Shown piece after piece: positions 48,594 through 61,434 of a stretch of 64,000 nt of DNA. Location of the stretch: contig NC_088300.1 of NCBI RefSeq assembly GCF_032854445.1, positions 53,978,984-54,042,983 on the forward strand. Direction: 5' to 3'. Numbering within the stretch: the first letter of the stretch is position 1; the number at the start of each line of letters is the position of its first letter. The stretch comes from Liolophura sinensis. Its lineage: Eukaryota > Mollusca > Polyplacophora > Chitonida > Chitonidae. Made by a program: the position numbers and the translations under genes. The notes beneath the pieces are model-generated. The model saw nothing but the letters and a program-made list of their open reading frames with translations, had not been told where the DNA came from and made no database searches.

Positions 48594-51500
48594 ATGGATG
48601 TTTTGAATAAACTGAAGTCTGCTGTGAGCAGTGCTCTGCCAGGAATTCCTTTGGCCAAGGACTTTGAGATGCTTGGTCAGACAGGTAGTGCTGGACCCGG
48701 CCTTCTATGGAAGATACATGATGGAATGAAGAGAACTACCAAACAGGTCTGTGAAGTGAAAATTGGGTCATCACAAAATTGTATTCATTGCGTGTAACCT
48801 GAGCGACCCTCGAAAAAAAGTTACCTAGTTTAAAGTTTCATTTGGATATTGATTGAAGCGACTTTTTTATTCTCTCAATGCTTTTTCTTTAAAATCTATC
48901 TGTCCCTGCCTTAACTAAAATTTAAAAATTCTCGACAAACTGACCGTATTTTTTTCTAATAAGGCTAGGTCACTTTAATAGGCCCAACAAAGAATTTTTT
49001 AAAGATGATCAGATCAATAAGCTTTAGAAACAAAATTATGAATCCCCTCCTTAAAGTAGTGGAATTCATAGCAACCATTGTGCTCAACCATTGTGTCAAA
49101 AATATGTATAAAGGGCCCTAAAGGTTTATCTTTCATTTTGATGAGCCAAAACCAGTATTTTATAAAACATTTTTGTGTACATTTTGTGATTTGCTAGTTA
49201 ATTTTCATTTCATCGAAAGTAATATTTCTACAACAGGAAGCTTCAGTGTTTGTATGTGAGAAGAAACAGTTGGAAAGGTACTCAAGGCAAGACCGGGAAC
49301 TTATACTGGATATCTTGAAGAAAGGTGTGTCACAACTGACCAGACTGCGACATCCAAAGATTCTGTCTGTTATCCATCCCATGGAGGAATCCAGGTAAAA
49401 CCAATCTACAACTATTCTACAAAGTCTCTGGTTGGTGGTGATTGGATGCACAGCGATGATCCCAGACAGTGTCAACACCACTATTAATATAGAGTGCATT
49501 AATTTTTGAATCAGCTTCATCTGTTAAATGTGTCATGTTTTGTTCACCTTTTCTGCACAGCAATAATACAAAGTACATTTATGTCACATTTTATAATTTG
49601 TCTTTAATGCATGTATGATACATTGTAGCTGCAAAGGTTGATTATTTTCTGAGAAAAAGAAACAAGACTTTCTACAATGAACATTGAATTTCTACAATGT
49701 TGTATTCCAAAGCAGTTTTAAAAATCCATTATCATACATCCACTAGGTCACCTTACATGTACAATAGTGGTTTTGAAATGCCCAAGCAGACTTGTTTGGC
49801 TATTGTCTTTCAAGAAAGGGCAAATGAGTTAAAGATGCTACAAAAGATACTTTTGGCCTACAGTCATTCAGTGCAGATCGCGTTGAATTTTTGCTATTGT
49901 TTTAAAATAACCAAAATAAACAAAATACCCAACAAAATATCAGCTTCATCTGTGCACATGCTACAGCTCAAAAATCGTAATAAAGTTCCTAAAATGTATA
50001 AATTGGGTGGCATTAAAACTATTCAAACTTTAGACTCATTTTACCTTTATAAATAGTAAAGGTACATGTCTGATGATAATTGCTGAAAGGCAGTTATTTG
50101 AGCTAGTGTTGGTAAATACAGAAAATGTCCAGTATAGCCTCTTTAAGATCACCGTTATCTTATTGCCTATATATATGATGTTAATATTAATCTTGCAATA
50201 CTTTCAGGGAATACCTGGCCTTTGCCACAGAGCCAGTCTTTGCCAGCTTGTCAAATGTGTTAGGGCACCATGACAACCTTCCTGAACCGCTGCCCAAAGA
50301 TTTACAGGACTACAAGCTCTATGAAGTGGAGATAAAGTATGGCCTTTTGCAGGTAATCTCTATTACCCTTTAATACCTGTACGTGTTATTGTACTTGACT
50401 GATACACCTCCAGCAGGTAAACACTGCTGATACAAGCAGTACATTTAGGTATTGTTTAGTTTCCTCCCCAAAATATCCAGATTGTATGGGTGTCAATAAA
50501 TGGAAGGAAATGTTTGATTTTGTACAGAAAATCTAGTTCTGAAGCACGCTGCACATGTAGTATCTTCAGAATGCTGGATATGTATGAAGGGTTGTCGCCA
50601 AATGACTACATACTACACATACTGCTGTATGGTAGTATTACATGTAGGTGTGTTACTTTCAAAATGTTGAGAGTTTAGAAATCATGTCCTTCGTTTGAAA
50701 TTGTAAATAAAATCAACACACGGTTATTAAATTGTCACAGTTATGCTATGTATGTTTATGCCATAATGCTCTTCCATTTTCCCTCACATGGACATTCTTA
50801 TTTGTTCAGCTGTTAGAACAGATGAAGTAATGTGAGCATCATACAGTTCATAGAAGAATGTTTGACAATTTAACTCACTAGGTTGCAGAAGCATTAGCCT
50901 TCCTCCACAACAGTGTCAAGCTCCTGCACAGGAACATCTGCCCTCAAAGTATATTGGTGAACAAGTCAGGCTCCTGGAAGCTGGCCGGTTTTGACTTTTC
51001 AGTGCCTAACAAAAACACAGAGGATCAAGCTGTAAGTGTACTCAACATAGATATGGTTAACTACAAGTGAAGCGCACACCTGGTTATTTGATTTTGTGTA
51101 ATCAGAATTAGGGTTCATTTTACTCTAAGGAGTATACTCCTTTTGGTAAAAAAGGATTTACTTACTGTGATTGTGCATAATGATGGGAAATGTAATTTGT
51201 GTATTATATGTTTTATTATATGTAAATGTCACCAATAAAGTGTAGTTGTATTTATATGATATGCTCAGTGCAGAGGATAAAACCTTGTTTGCTGAACAGT
51301 TGTTTATGCCAGATACATGTACATTTAGGTAAGAACTAGAGTACTTAAATGTCATTTGGGTTTCATTGTATGTTTTATTTTGTGTGGCCGTAGTGAATAC
51401 AAACTGTAAATATTGTTTCTTCATACAGCCTCTGTTTGAGTTTGTCGAGTGGGATGCTGGTGTACCTCCCCTTGCTCAGCCCAACTTGGACTTCCTGGCC

Positions 51501-54500
51501 CCAGAATATGCACTCACAATGACCTGTAGTCTGGCCAGTGATATGTTCTCCTTTGGCGTTCTCCTCTATTCCCTGTTTAATGAAGGTAGACCCCTCTATG
51601 AATGTCATGGACAGCTGTCAACATTTAGGAAAAATGCAGATGAGGTGAGCATTTCAAGTAAATCTGAATATAGAGGTAATGAATTGAGTTGTTTGAATTG
51701 AGAACTTTGATATTTGAGTGTTTAGTACATGATGTGTTTTTACCCCCATTATAGTTAGATACAAACCTTCACATTCTTTATTCCAGTTGAAACGACTGAA
51801 GATTTCTATCTTGGGCTGTGTACCCCAGGAGCTGAGGGATTACATGAAGATGTTACTGAATGCTGAAGCTACAGTCAGGCCAGATGCTGACCAAGTCTCA
51901 AAGGTATCTGATCAGTATTGTATGTCCTTGTCAAAATGAAATACACGTGTAGTATAGCCTCACTGAAAGAGTAAGGTTTGATTGTTTTTTTGCAAGTAAA
52001 TTTCTTTCCAAAATTATTTTTCTCTGCTGGATTAAATTTAATAATATGACTAATAATAATAATAATATAGTCTACCTGAAAAAGAAACATTTGAACGTTT
52101 TCCCCCATTATTTTTGTCTGCTGTAAAACAAATAATAATAATGATAACAACAACAACATCAACAACAATAATAGTAATACCTTATTTTCTGTGGGAGACC
52201 AATTGTCGTAAAATTTCGTGAAATCTCTTTTTATTACAGATAAGTTACTTTGTGGAGGACATTGGGCCTGTGACCCTTCAGTATATGGACACACTCTTCC
52301 AGAGGGACAACCTCCAGAAATCACAGTTTTTCAAAGGTTTACCTCAAATCTTGACCAAGCTTCCAAAGGTAATACATGCAGCATACTATAAAGCTGGTAA
52401 CTTTGTGTCATATTTTTGCAGGGCAGTATTTGTTTACTGAAGTTTTTTGTGTCTCTGTCTTCATTTTTGCATTCATTTGACTTGCATTCCAGTCTGTTGG
52501 CTTTAAATGTGATAAGTACATTTGAAAGTAAGTCATCATTAAATCTAAACATAAATGCATTGGCAATTTTTCCTCCACAACGTAAGCTAATCAGGTGCTA
52601 CAAAGCATGACATCAGGAAAAAAACTACATTGAATGTTCCTCAAATAAAGTAAAGTGACAAATTACATTTAAATGAATCGAGGCTTTTTCTTTGTGCAGA
52701 GAGTGAACTTGCAGCGTATTCTGCCAGCATTGTTCAAAGAAGCAGTCAACCATGACATGATACCATTCCTGCTGCCCAGTATTCTGTACATTGCTGAAGG
52801 AGCCACTAACCAGGAGTATGTCAGGTGCATCCTGCCTGAGCTGATACCCATCTTTAGGATACAGGAGCCAATCCAGGTTAGTTCACTAGCCAGAGCGACA
52901 GTGTTAATTACTCCTTCATAAATCCTCTTGTAAGTTTTATTGCACTCTTAGATTGTACATACAACTTAGATTTTCTGTAAGAAAGGTGTTGCCGATATTT
53001 CTTTGAAATGAGCCCTAATCATTTTTTGAGTAAATATTTGCTTGTTAGATAATGTACTCTAGTCATGTTCAGTTGTGGACAACAACCTCTATAATGGTGT
53101 ATGATATTGAAGTAGGAGCTGATCATAGTGTTGTGTTCAAGTTTTAGTGTCGTGTTCAAGTTTTAGTGTCAGGCTAATAACTCTCTCTAAGCTAAAGTGT
53201 GTGATATTTCTTCATTGCAGATTTTATTTATATTCTTAAAAAACATGAGTCTGTTGTTGAACAAGACACCCACTGATGCCATTAAGACTCATGTGCTGCC
53301 GATGGTGTACAAGTCATTGGAGGCTCAGAACCCACAGATACAGGTAAACTATTCAGGGATTAACATCAGAAATAGGTTAACTACTCAGCGATAAACATCA
53401 GGAAGAGGTAAACTATTCAGTGGATAACATTAGGAAAGATAAAATATTCAGTGATTAACATTAGGAAAGTTAATCTATTCAGTGATTAACATCAGGAACA
53501 GGTAAACTGTTCAGTGATTAAAATCAGGAACAGTTAAACTGTTCAGTGATTAACATCAGGAAAGGTAAACTATTCAGTGATTAACATTAGGAAAGATGAA
53601 CCATTTGGGGATTAATCATCAGAAATATGTAAACTAATCAGGGATTAACATCAGGAAGAGGCAAACTATTCAGTGATTAACATTAGGAAAGGTGAACTAT
53701 TCAGTGATTAACATTAGGAAAGATAAACTATTCATTGATAAACCTTAGGAGAGGTAAACTATTCAGTGATTAACATTAGGAAAGGTAAACTATTTGGGGA
53801 TTAACATCAGAAATAGGTAAACTACTCAGGGATTAACATCAGGAAGAGGTAAACTATTCAGTAATTAACATCAGGAAAGGTAAACTATTCAGTGATTAAC
53901 ATTAAGAACAGGTACACTGTTCAGTGATAAACTTTAGGAAAGGTAAATTATTCAGTGATTAACATTAGGAAAGGTAAACTATTTGGGGATTAACATCAGG
54001 AACAGGTAAACTGTTCAGTGATTAACATTAGGAAAGGTGAACTGTTTGGGGATTAACATCAGAAACAGGCTAACTCTTCAGGGGATTAACATCAGAAACA
54101 GGTGAACTCTTCATTGGATTAACATCATCATGTCATGTACTGCGAGGATTAAACACAGAAACCGATAAGCTATTCATGAGAATAACATCAGAAACAGATA
54201 TTAACATATTCAGGGGACTAACATGAGAAACAAGTAGCTTAGTAATGCATAAAATACACGTATTTAAAAAGAAAGGTAATATGCGTGATTATATGCTGTA
54301 AATTTGTTCCATTTTCACAAAGCCTGAATGTTAAAAGTGTAATTTTAATCTTATGCAAAGATGTGTTCAGTGTGTTGGCTTTTTGCGTGTGTCTTTTAGG
54401 AGCTATGCCTAGGTATAATCCCAACGTTTGCTGGTCTCATTGATTATGGGGCTATGAAGAACGCCATTGTCCCACGGATAAAGAGACTCTGTCTGGGTAC

Positions 54501-57500
54501 ATCAACATTAACAGTGAGTAATATGTGCATGTATGAACATCACCATGGCTATGTGAGCTAATCATCTTAGCTTAACTGGATTTTTAGTATAATTTGAATG
54601 TTCTTGTGAGAAGGTTTGTGGATGTCCTTCACACATGTTAAAACACGGAAGTCATCTGAAAATTGTTGCGATGATGTGACAAGGAATTGAACCATTGTTA
54701 TTCATTCTACTGAAAATTGTTTTGCATGAGTGTTTTAGGATGGGGAATGGGTAGAGGACTATAACTTGGAACACAATTGATAGCAGCATTGGCATTTTTT
54801 AAGATAATTTTATATTTAGATAATATGTTCAATCTACAGACCTCATACAGTGCATGTCTTTCGTTTGTTCTGTTTGTAATCTGAAGATTTCTTTGAAATT
54901 TAATGTGAGTTTTTGTTTGTGAGTGAATGCATGAGGTTGTGCACAGACACATGCACCACTGTGTGCACCGCGCTGTGTGTGTGTGCACATTTCTCCTATC
55001 ACTGACAGTACATCATTACGTTTTGTGTATTGCCAGGTGCGTGTGAACTGTTTATTGTGCTTGGGCAAACTGCTGGAGTTCATGGACAAATGGTATGTCT
55101 TGGATGACATCTTACCCATGCTACAGCAAATCCCCACTAAGGAACCAGCTGTACTCATGAGCATACTGGGTAAATAGTCAAATACCTTATACTACAGTTG
55201 TCATGGTTTGACAATATTTTAGTTTAGCAAGAGTTGACATTTTTGCCAGTGACATTATTTTTGATATTAGTAATGGCCTTATTTCAGTTGCCTTTTTTGT
55301 ACTGTTTAACAGTGTTAATTTACCTTTGCCAAACAAACGCTCTCACAATACTTGAGTTGGCTCTCTGTAATTCGAAAAGGAACTGGATGATGGAACACAT
55401 TATATTCAGACAACTACATCTACACTGTTTAAGATGTCCTCCAGATTTACATTTTCAGGACTGTGATTCTGCCACACACATTGTTTTGTGTTATTAGGTG
55501 TAACTACACATATACACAGGTGTATGTTTATACTAACCTTTGATGATTCTCTAACCAGGTATCTACAGGGTGACCATGACTCACAAAAAGCTTGGACTCA
55601 CCAAAGATGTGATTGTTAATAAAGTGCTGCCCTTCAGCACTTTCTGCCACACACATTGTTTTGTGTTATTAGGTGTAACTACACATATACACAGGTGTAT
55701 GTTTATACTAACCTTTGATGATTCTCTAACCAGGTATCTACAGGGTGACCATGACTCACAAAAAGCTTGGACTCACCAAAGATGTGATTGTTAATAAAGT
55801 GCTGCCCTTCCTCATACCCATCTCTTTTGATAACAACCTGAATCTACAACAGGTAACTGTATAGTTCAGCTCTATTCATATAATGGGTAAATAATATATG
55901 ACTATTGTTACTGACCTGTTCAAAGTATATCTATCATGCACATCTTTTTCATAGTGCTAAAACAGATAAACGGGGCCCTTACTGGCTCAAGGGGCTACTG
56001 ACGGCAGCTCTAAGTCCGGGTATTTTCAGGTACAGGACAAAGGGTTGTGGTTTCCTCCATCTGTAAGCCTGACTGCTGTCATATAAATGAAGGATTCTTG
56101 AGGACAGTATTTGAGGCTTGAGGAAGCCTTGTTAAGTTTGTACTCTCTCACCATAATGCTGGCTGCCGTTGTACATGTAGAAGTGAAGTATTCTTGAGTA
56201 CGGCTTAAAACACCAGTCAAGTGAATAAATAAATTAACACAATTCAAGTATATAAATCAAACAGATGTTCCAGGATGTTACATAAATTCTGGTTGACTTT
56301 TTTTCACTAGTTCAGTGCATTCATGACAACTGTGAAGGAGATGTTCAACATTGTAGAATCCGAGCACAGAGCAAAGCTGGAACAGATCAGTTCCATGCAG
56401 CAGGAACAAAGGTAAGTTGTATCGCGAACTCTCACTGCCTGAGCTCTGTTAATACTGAATGGATACAGGGTAATGCAGGGTAGATCATTGATCACCAGCC
56501 ATGTCAGGAATTTGTTACGGTTTGTTCCTTGTTTGAAAACTGAAACCAGTAGTGCCAAAGGAGACTGACCCCCGTTATGTGTTCACTACTGTGCGACTCA
56601 TACTTGTAGTTTATCATCATTGCAGTTCACAGTTGCTCATGACTTCCAGTTTGAATCTGTAAAGAGTGGTAAGCATTTCAGGATGGAAGAAATGTACTTT
56701 CTTCCTGGCAGTCTGTATAAATCCATTGACTTCCCAAGCCGTCGATAAAATTGACAGTTGTCATATAAGTGAAATGTTCTTCTCTGTGGTGTTAATGACT
56801 TTGCATGCTGCGTACACTGTGGGATGATATCCCTGTGATTTGTACACCATTTCTGTCAGACAGTTACACAATAGTACCATATGCAATCTAAGCACTCACC
56901 TGAACTTAATATACTGTTTGCAGAACAATAGAGTTCCCAAAGGTCAGCAATGAAAACAGTATTGGAGATGGCAAACATAACCAAGATTCCATGGTAAGTT
57001 GTCATAATTTCAGCTGGTAAAGGAATTGTTTTTTGTTTTTTTTTTCTAGTTTTTATGCAAGCAAAAATTTTGCCTTCAATATACACCTATGAACATCATT
57101 TTACTTAATTTTTTTTGGGCTCTCACACCTGGGATACTTTAGATTTGTCAATTCCCACTCCCTCTCTCCTGGCCAAAAAAAAAATAATAAAAGAGAAACA
57201 AAACTTTGATCGACTGTCTTTGTGCCCCTGTAAGATTCACCTGTCCCCAATCCTGATCCTGTTGTAGATGGACAAATTCCTGAGTGGTTTTGGTCTAGGT
57301 GGTATGTTTGCGGGAGGGACCAGTAGTCAGGTGTCCAGCCCAGTTAACCCAGATTTGTCCACCCTGTCTGGAGGGGCATTGGCTAAGCCAGACACCCCAA
57401 AGAAGCTCTCCCCACCTGCCTTACCTGAGGGCCGTCTTCCTTCTCAACCTGCTCAGGTTTGTTTTTAGAAATTCATTTCTCAAACACAGCTATGACCAGT

Positions 57501-59167
57501 TTATACCCATACATTTTGTTTTGGTTTTGGTTGGAGTATCAACAGTTCTGTCAGTGCATGCAATAATCTAATGTGAATGCTTTCATGTCATGTCTGGTGT
57601 CTGTGGCATGATGCTTCTGTGAGAAAGGCAAGGGAGGCCAAATAATTATTTATGCTGATAGGTGATCAAAATTAGTTAATTACTTACTCAGGCAGTTTCA
57701 TGTGTTTAAAAATGTCTGAGTTTTGGTACATTATAGCTGCATCGCATGACCACTCAGTACTATCTAATTGGAGAAGTATATTTGTTAAATATGAGTTAAG
57801 TATTATTACTGTGTTGTAGTGTTATTTTTACAAGTATAGATTTGAGTTGAATCATAATACTGCAAACCTTCAACATTTTCACATGATTTAATTTGCCCTA
57901 TGGATTCAGCTAATGGTTTTGAATTATCTTTTGTCTGCTATGCACCTTGGATCAGGTTATAGTTAAGATGTTGAAATTTGCAGTATTGGTGCTTTCTTGG
58001 CTTTGAAGGTAAGCAAGTAACACAAGTACAAGACTAATGTTACTGGATGGGTTGGGATGTCATGTATGGTGTCTTTCACATGGCGTTCTAGTGAGGCAGC
58101 ACTATAAACATGCCTGCATAGGACTTACCCTGGTTCAGGGAAACAGTTGTGATGTGACCAACATGATTTTGAAGGCAACATATCTAAAACAAATGTACAG
58201 CAGATCACTGTAAGCTGATCAAAGTATTACTGTTTAAAACTCTGAAGTTTGCCTTCCCAGGCACTGTGGTGTCACGCAGGAATAAAACTTGCTTATGGGT
58301 GCTTCTGATGATATTTAAATGTACACATGCATGATTAAGTATATCTGAAAAAATTATGAGTATAAGTGATAGTTAAACTTTAGTTAAGTTACATTGAATT
58401 CATGTGACTTCTGTTTTTACTAGGTGTCCTTAAGTCTAGAGGAAAAGAAAAAGTTGGCCAGAGAACAGGAGCAACAACAACGATACAAGTCACAAAAAGC
58501 TATTGCCCCATCATCGTCAAAGGCTAAAACACCAACAACACAGTCAAAAGATTTGACATCAACACTGATGAACAAGAATTTGACAAACCTAGCTAAGCCC
58601 AATTATAATGTGAGCTCATCTGGTTACCCACAGACCTCTAACAGCATGTACGGACAGTCCAACATTGCTCCCTCCCCACGATATAACCCATCAGGACCAG
58701 GGAATAGTGCTTTAACATCAAGTTCATTCAGCTCTCAGTCAAGTTTGGGGTCAGGTTCTAAAGTGGACATGTCAGCTTTTGATAGCTTAATACCATCATC
58801 ATCAGGCAGCTCAAATACTGGGAAAAAGTCACTAAACCAGTTGTCCCAGAATTCTAGTGGTTCTCAGTCCGCCATGTCACCTACTGGACTTCCACAGCAA
58901 AGGATGATGGGTAACATGCAGCCGTATGGTATGATGGGAAACCAGGGAATGATGAGGCTTCCAAACATGATGGGGAACCAGTGGTCTGCTCAGGGCATGG
59001 GGATGTCTGGACTTAATGGAAGCCGTGGACAGCAGCCTGCGTATGGACAGGGCTTTAATGGAATGGGATTTCCTCAACATACTTTATCTCCACAAAACCC
59101 ACAGCCTTTCCCAGGCTCCTCCAGTCAGAAGCTGTCACAGTCAGACCTGAATGACTTGTTAGGATGA
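48594..59167 (+). CDS. SCYL2: SCY1-like pseudokinase 2 (SCYL2/CVAK104), complete
   Basis: There are 16 coding exons: 48594-48746, 49237-49394, 50208-50352, 50882-51031, 51429-51644, 51787-51903, 52240-52368, 52700-52876, 53221-53343, 54400-54513, 55037-55169, 55734-55852, 56311-56411, 56924-56993, 57268-57456 and 58424-59167 (stop TGA). The frame closes to 945 residues, near the human length of about 930. The N-terminal kinase-like domain (about 25-325) is degenerate, with HRN in place of HRD (residues 168-170) and GFD in place of DFG (188-190). VTLQYMDTLFQRDNLQKSQF (written in human as VTLQYFDTLF) opens the HEAT-repeat region. The Ser/Gln/Gly/Met-rich tail ends in DLNDLLG. In animals SCYL2 binds clathrin and AP complexes in endosome/Golgi traffic. 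The ATG follows an acceptor-like CTCTGCCAG by one base, so a 5' untranslated exon probably lies upstream. Exon 12 is partly duplicated, and exon 9's donor seeds a minisatellite. Confidence 0.96.
52049..52180. repeat. AAT/AAC trinucleotide-rich patches
   Basis: Two short runs, AATAATAATAATAA near 52054 and an AAT/AAC mixed run at 52130-52178, lie in SCYL2 intron 6. Confidence 0.8.
53341..54235. repeat. 31/32-bp minisatellite starting at the SCYL2 exon 9 splice donor
   Basis: There are about 27 units built on GGTAAACTATTCAGTGATTA plus ACATTAGGAAA. The first unit is the real exon-intron junction: exon 9 ends ATACAG and the intron begins GTAAACTATTCAGGG. About ten later units keep GGTAAAC after AG, and at least two of them (donor GT at 53502 and 54006) keep the full ACAG|GTAAAC context. 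Variant units recur as a set: TTTGGGGATTA, then CAGAAATAGG, then CAGGAAGAGG, near 53605, 53790 and in part 53350. This shows a higher-order pattern. The last units, after about 54100, are degenerate. Confidence 0.95.
55468..55817. repeat. 175-bp tandem duplication across SCYL2 intron 11/exon 12
   Basis: 55468-55635 and 55643-55810 appear identical over 168 bases, with a 7-base filler AGCACTT between. Each copy has the end of intron 11, the acceptor CTAACCAG and the first 77 bases of exon 12 (IYRVTMTHKKLGLTKD...VLPF). Only the second copy continues into the conserved LIPISFDNNLNLQQ. The absence of visible differences suggests a recent event, or else an assembly duplicate. Confidence 0.95.
55559..55672 (+). 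other. Possible extra in-frame SCYL2 exon (12') made by duplication
   Basis: The first acceptor (AG at 55557-55558) and a donor-like TATTAG|GTGTAA after 55672 would bound 114 bases. The segment enters in phase 1 and leaves in phase 1, has no stop, and would add 38 residues: the duplicated IYRVTMTHKKLG block plus a new tail ending in FVLLG. If that donor is not used, read-through stops at 55792-55794. No transcript evidence is available, and the donor is weak. Confidence 0.35.
56149..56235 (+). mobile_element. SINE family 1, 3' fragment in SCYL2 intron 12
   Basis: CACCATAATGCTGGCTGCCG, then TTCTTGAGTACGGCTTAAAA CACCAGTCAAGTGAATAAAT, corresponds to the last 85 bases of the family. Confidence 0.85.
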
Positions 59168-59239
59168 ACAGTCAGACTTCAAAAGGGCACAGTGAAGAGT
59201 TTCTAATGAATTTCAATTTTTTTCATATTTCTGGTATTG

Positions 59240-59535
59240 ATCAGATCATAGTCCAGTGGTTGGAGGCGCTTACCTTTCAATCAGTAAGACAAACGAGGTG
59301 CAAATTCAAACCTGGACACCCCCACTCTCTGCTTGTAGGGGCATTGTTGAAGATAAGCTGTCATCAAAAGTTACATATCTGTGCAGGCGTACATCACATG
59401 CGGGAAAGTTTGTCAGTGACTTTTATAAAGGTCTGTGGTTTGAGCAAAGAACTCTCATTTCTCCCACCCATAAAACTGACCACCATTGTATGAGTGAAAA
59501 AATTTTGAGTACTGCATTAGACGACAATCCATGTC
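59240..59535 (+). mobile_element. SINE family 3, full-length-like copy
   Basis: It opens with a tRNA-like head (CATAGTCCAGTGGTTGGAGG CG as A box, GTGCAAATTCAAACCTGG as B box). The middle has GGGAAAGTTTGTCAGTGACTT and CTGTGGTTTGAGCAAAG. The tail reads GTATGAGTGAAAAAATTTTG AGTACTGCATTAGACGACAA. It lies just after the SCYL2 stop codon, so it probably forms part of the 3' untranslated region. Confidence 0.75.
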
Positions 59536-60335
59536 CAACTACATGTGTACTATAAAACTTAAAAGCATATTTTAAGGGAAAATTTTGTTTGCAAGAAACT
59601 TGTATTATTTATTCAGGCATCAGAATTTATTTTCTTTTTTGAAGATTTGCTGGCAAAGTGCTGTTTACACTGCCTTGAATTCAATACTGGTATATTATAT
59701 CATAACCTCGGTGGCATACATAGATGCTCATGTGGCCCTTTGCACTTGTCTCCCGCCAGTATGGTTTACAGATCACATATGGGAAAGTTTGTCAGGGACT
59801 TTCCAAATGTCTGTGGTTTAAGCAAAGCACTCCTGTTTCCTCCACCCATAAAACTGTCCACCATTGTATAAGTAAAAAAATTTTGATTATTGCTTTAAAA
59901 TGCCAATTTAATAAACAGATAATCCTGATGGCTGTAGTAAAATGTAGGTAAAATTATTTTAGTCTGCCTTAAATATTTAAATGAATTTCTTTACTGCTGC
60001 TCATATATTTGGTAACATATTTTTTTTTCTTTGCATCGTAAATGTTTTAAAACCATGTCAGACTACTTTAAAACTTTATAAAACTACCCACAGCAGATTT
60101 TAAGAGAAAATTTATGAAGCAAGAAATTTTATTATTTATTCATGCAGACTTGGGGGTGGGGGGCAGGGAGTATTGTTGGCATAGTATTGCTTACACTGCA
60201 TGAATTCAGTACTGGGATATTCCGTCATAACCTCAGTCACATACATACATCTGTAGAGCCTGGTCTCAGCACTTGTGATATTTTGTGCAAGTCATTTCCC
60301 ACATGTAGGCTCCAACAAGCAAGAATCTTTCTGTT
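59525..60335 (+). repeat. Tandemly repeated SINE family 3 bodies
   Basis: 59560-59905 and 60085-60335 share TTTAAGGGAAAATTT / TTTAAGAGAAAATTT, ATTATTTATTCA, and then TTACACTGC-TGAATTCA-TACTGG-ATATT and CATAACCTC blocks in the same order, offset by about 540 bp. The first copy goes on to GGGAAAGTTTGTCAGGGACTT and the family tail. The second is cut short. This is either a segmental duplication or two insertions into one site. Confidence 0.65.
59910..59915 (+). terminator. SCYL2 polyadenylation signal candidate
   Basis: AATAAA about 740 bases after the SCYL2 stop, at the end of the second SINE family 3 body. It is the first canonical hexamer I see downstream of the gene, so the SINE may have supplied it. 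Later sites cannot be excluded. Confidence 0.45.
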
Positions 60336-61434
60336 TGTTTGTGCTTGTATATCCAGTCTTGTACTTTCCTGTGTGTTGGTAACAGATTGTGTGTGATAAC
60401 ATTATATACTTCAGTATTCCAGCCTACATACAATTAACTATGTAACTTACAGAGCTTTAATTTCTTACCCATGCAGAGATATAAAATACGCTTACACATT
60501 TGAAATTGCAACATAATTGTGACATTTATATGGATTCATGCGCATTGTTTGAGAACAGATTTGTTTCATATTTGTTCTAATGGTCAATCTGCTTTCAAAC
60601 TGTATCCACATTCTCTGGGATAACTGGCTCTAATTGGTGTAGCTCAGGTGATGTTAACAATGCTGAAGCAGCAGAAAAGCTCGTAATTCAATGTATAGAC
60701 AAATGGCTGGTGTTAATTTAGATGAGAGTAAAGAACAAAGCCTGTGGTATGTTGCATAATACCATTGCCTACATACTTTACCTTTAAAAGTGCACAGGAA
60801 AAGCATGTCTTGGAAACTTATTAACTGAAAAAAAAACACTGGCTTTAATTTGAATTAGCAAGTGCTGAAGATGTATGAAGAAACATAAGGTTTGTCACAT
60901 ATTATTTACTTTTATTCAGTGTTTCATGTAAATTCTTATTATGTCCTTGTACAAATTTTCTGACACATGTGTATCACACAGTGGTAATGTCTCTATTTAT
61001 TATTTCACATTCCATATTATCCAATGTTTTCTGTACATCTGAAAAGAGGAGATGCCCCAGCTTTACCATAATATATCCTGTACAGTGTATATAATGGACT
61101 GATGGAAATTGTTTCATTGAACGTATAATTAATGTGCAATATTACATGTATTTATCTTTGGGGTATGTGTATAATATATTGAAATATATATCATTTGTGA
61201 CAACAACGAACAGAAGAGCTCTTCCCAGTTGTACTTTGTGTCTAATCCCACTTTTTGGAAATGTGTAAGCATCCACATGGGCGGTTTTGTATGAAGTAAA
61301 ATTTGAAATGTGATTTAAACACTTATTTTTAGATTGTAGGTTTCAAAAGTGGGAGCATTTAACAAGTGTTATTTCAAGACATATATGTCAGGATCAAAAA
61401 CTAAAGTTAAAGTTGAAAACCTCAAAATAATATC

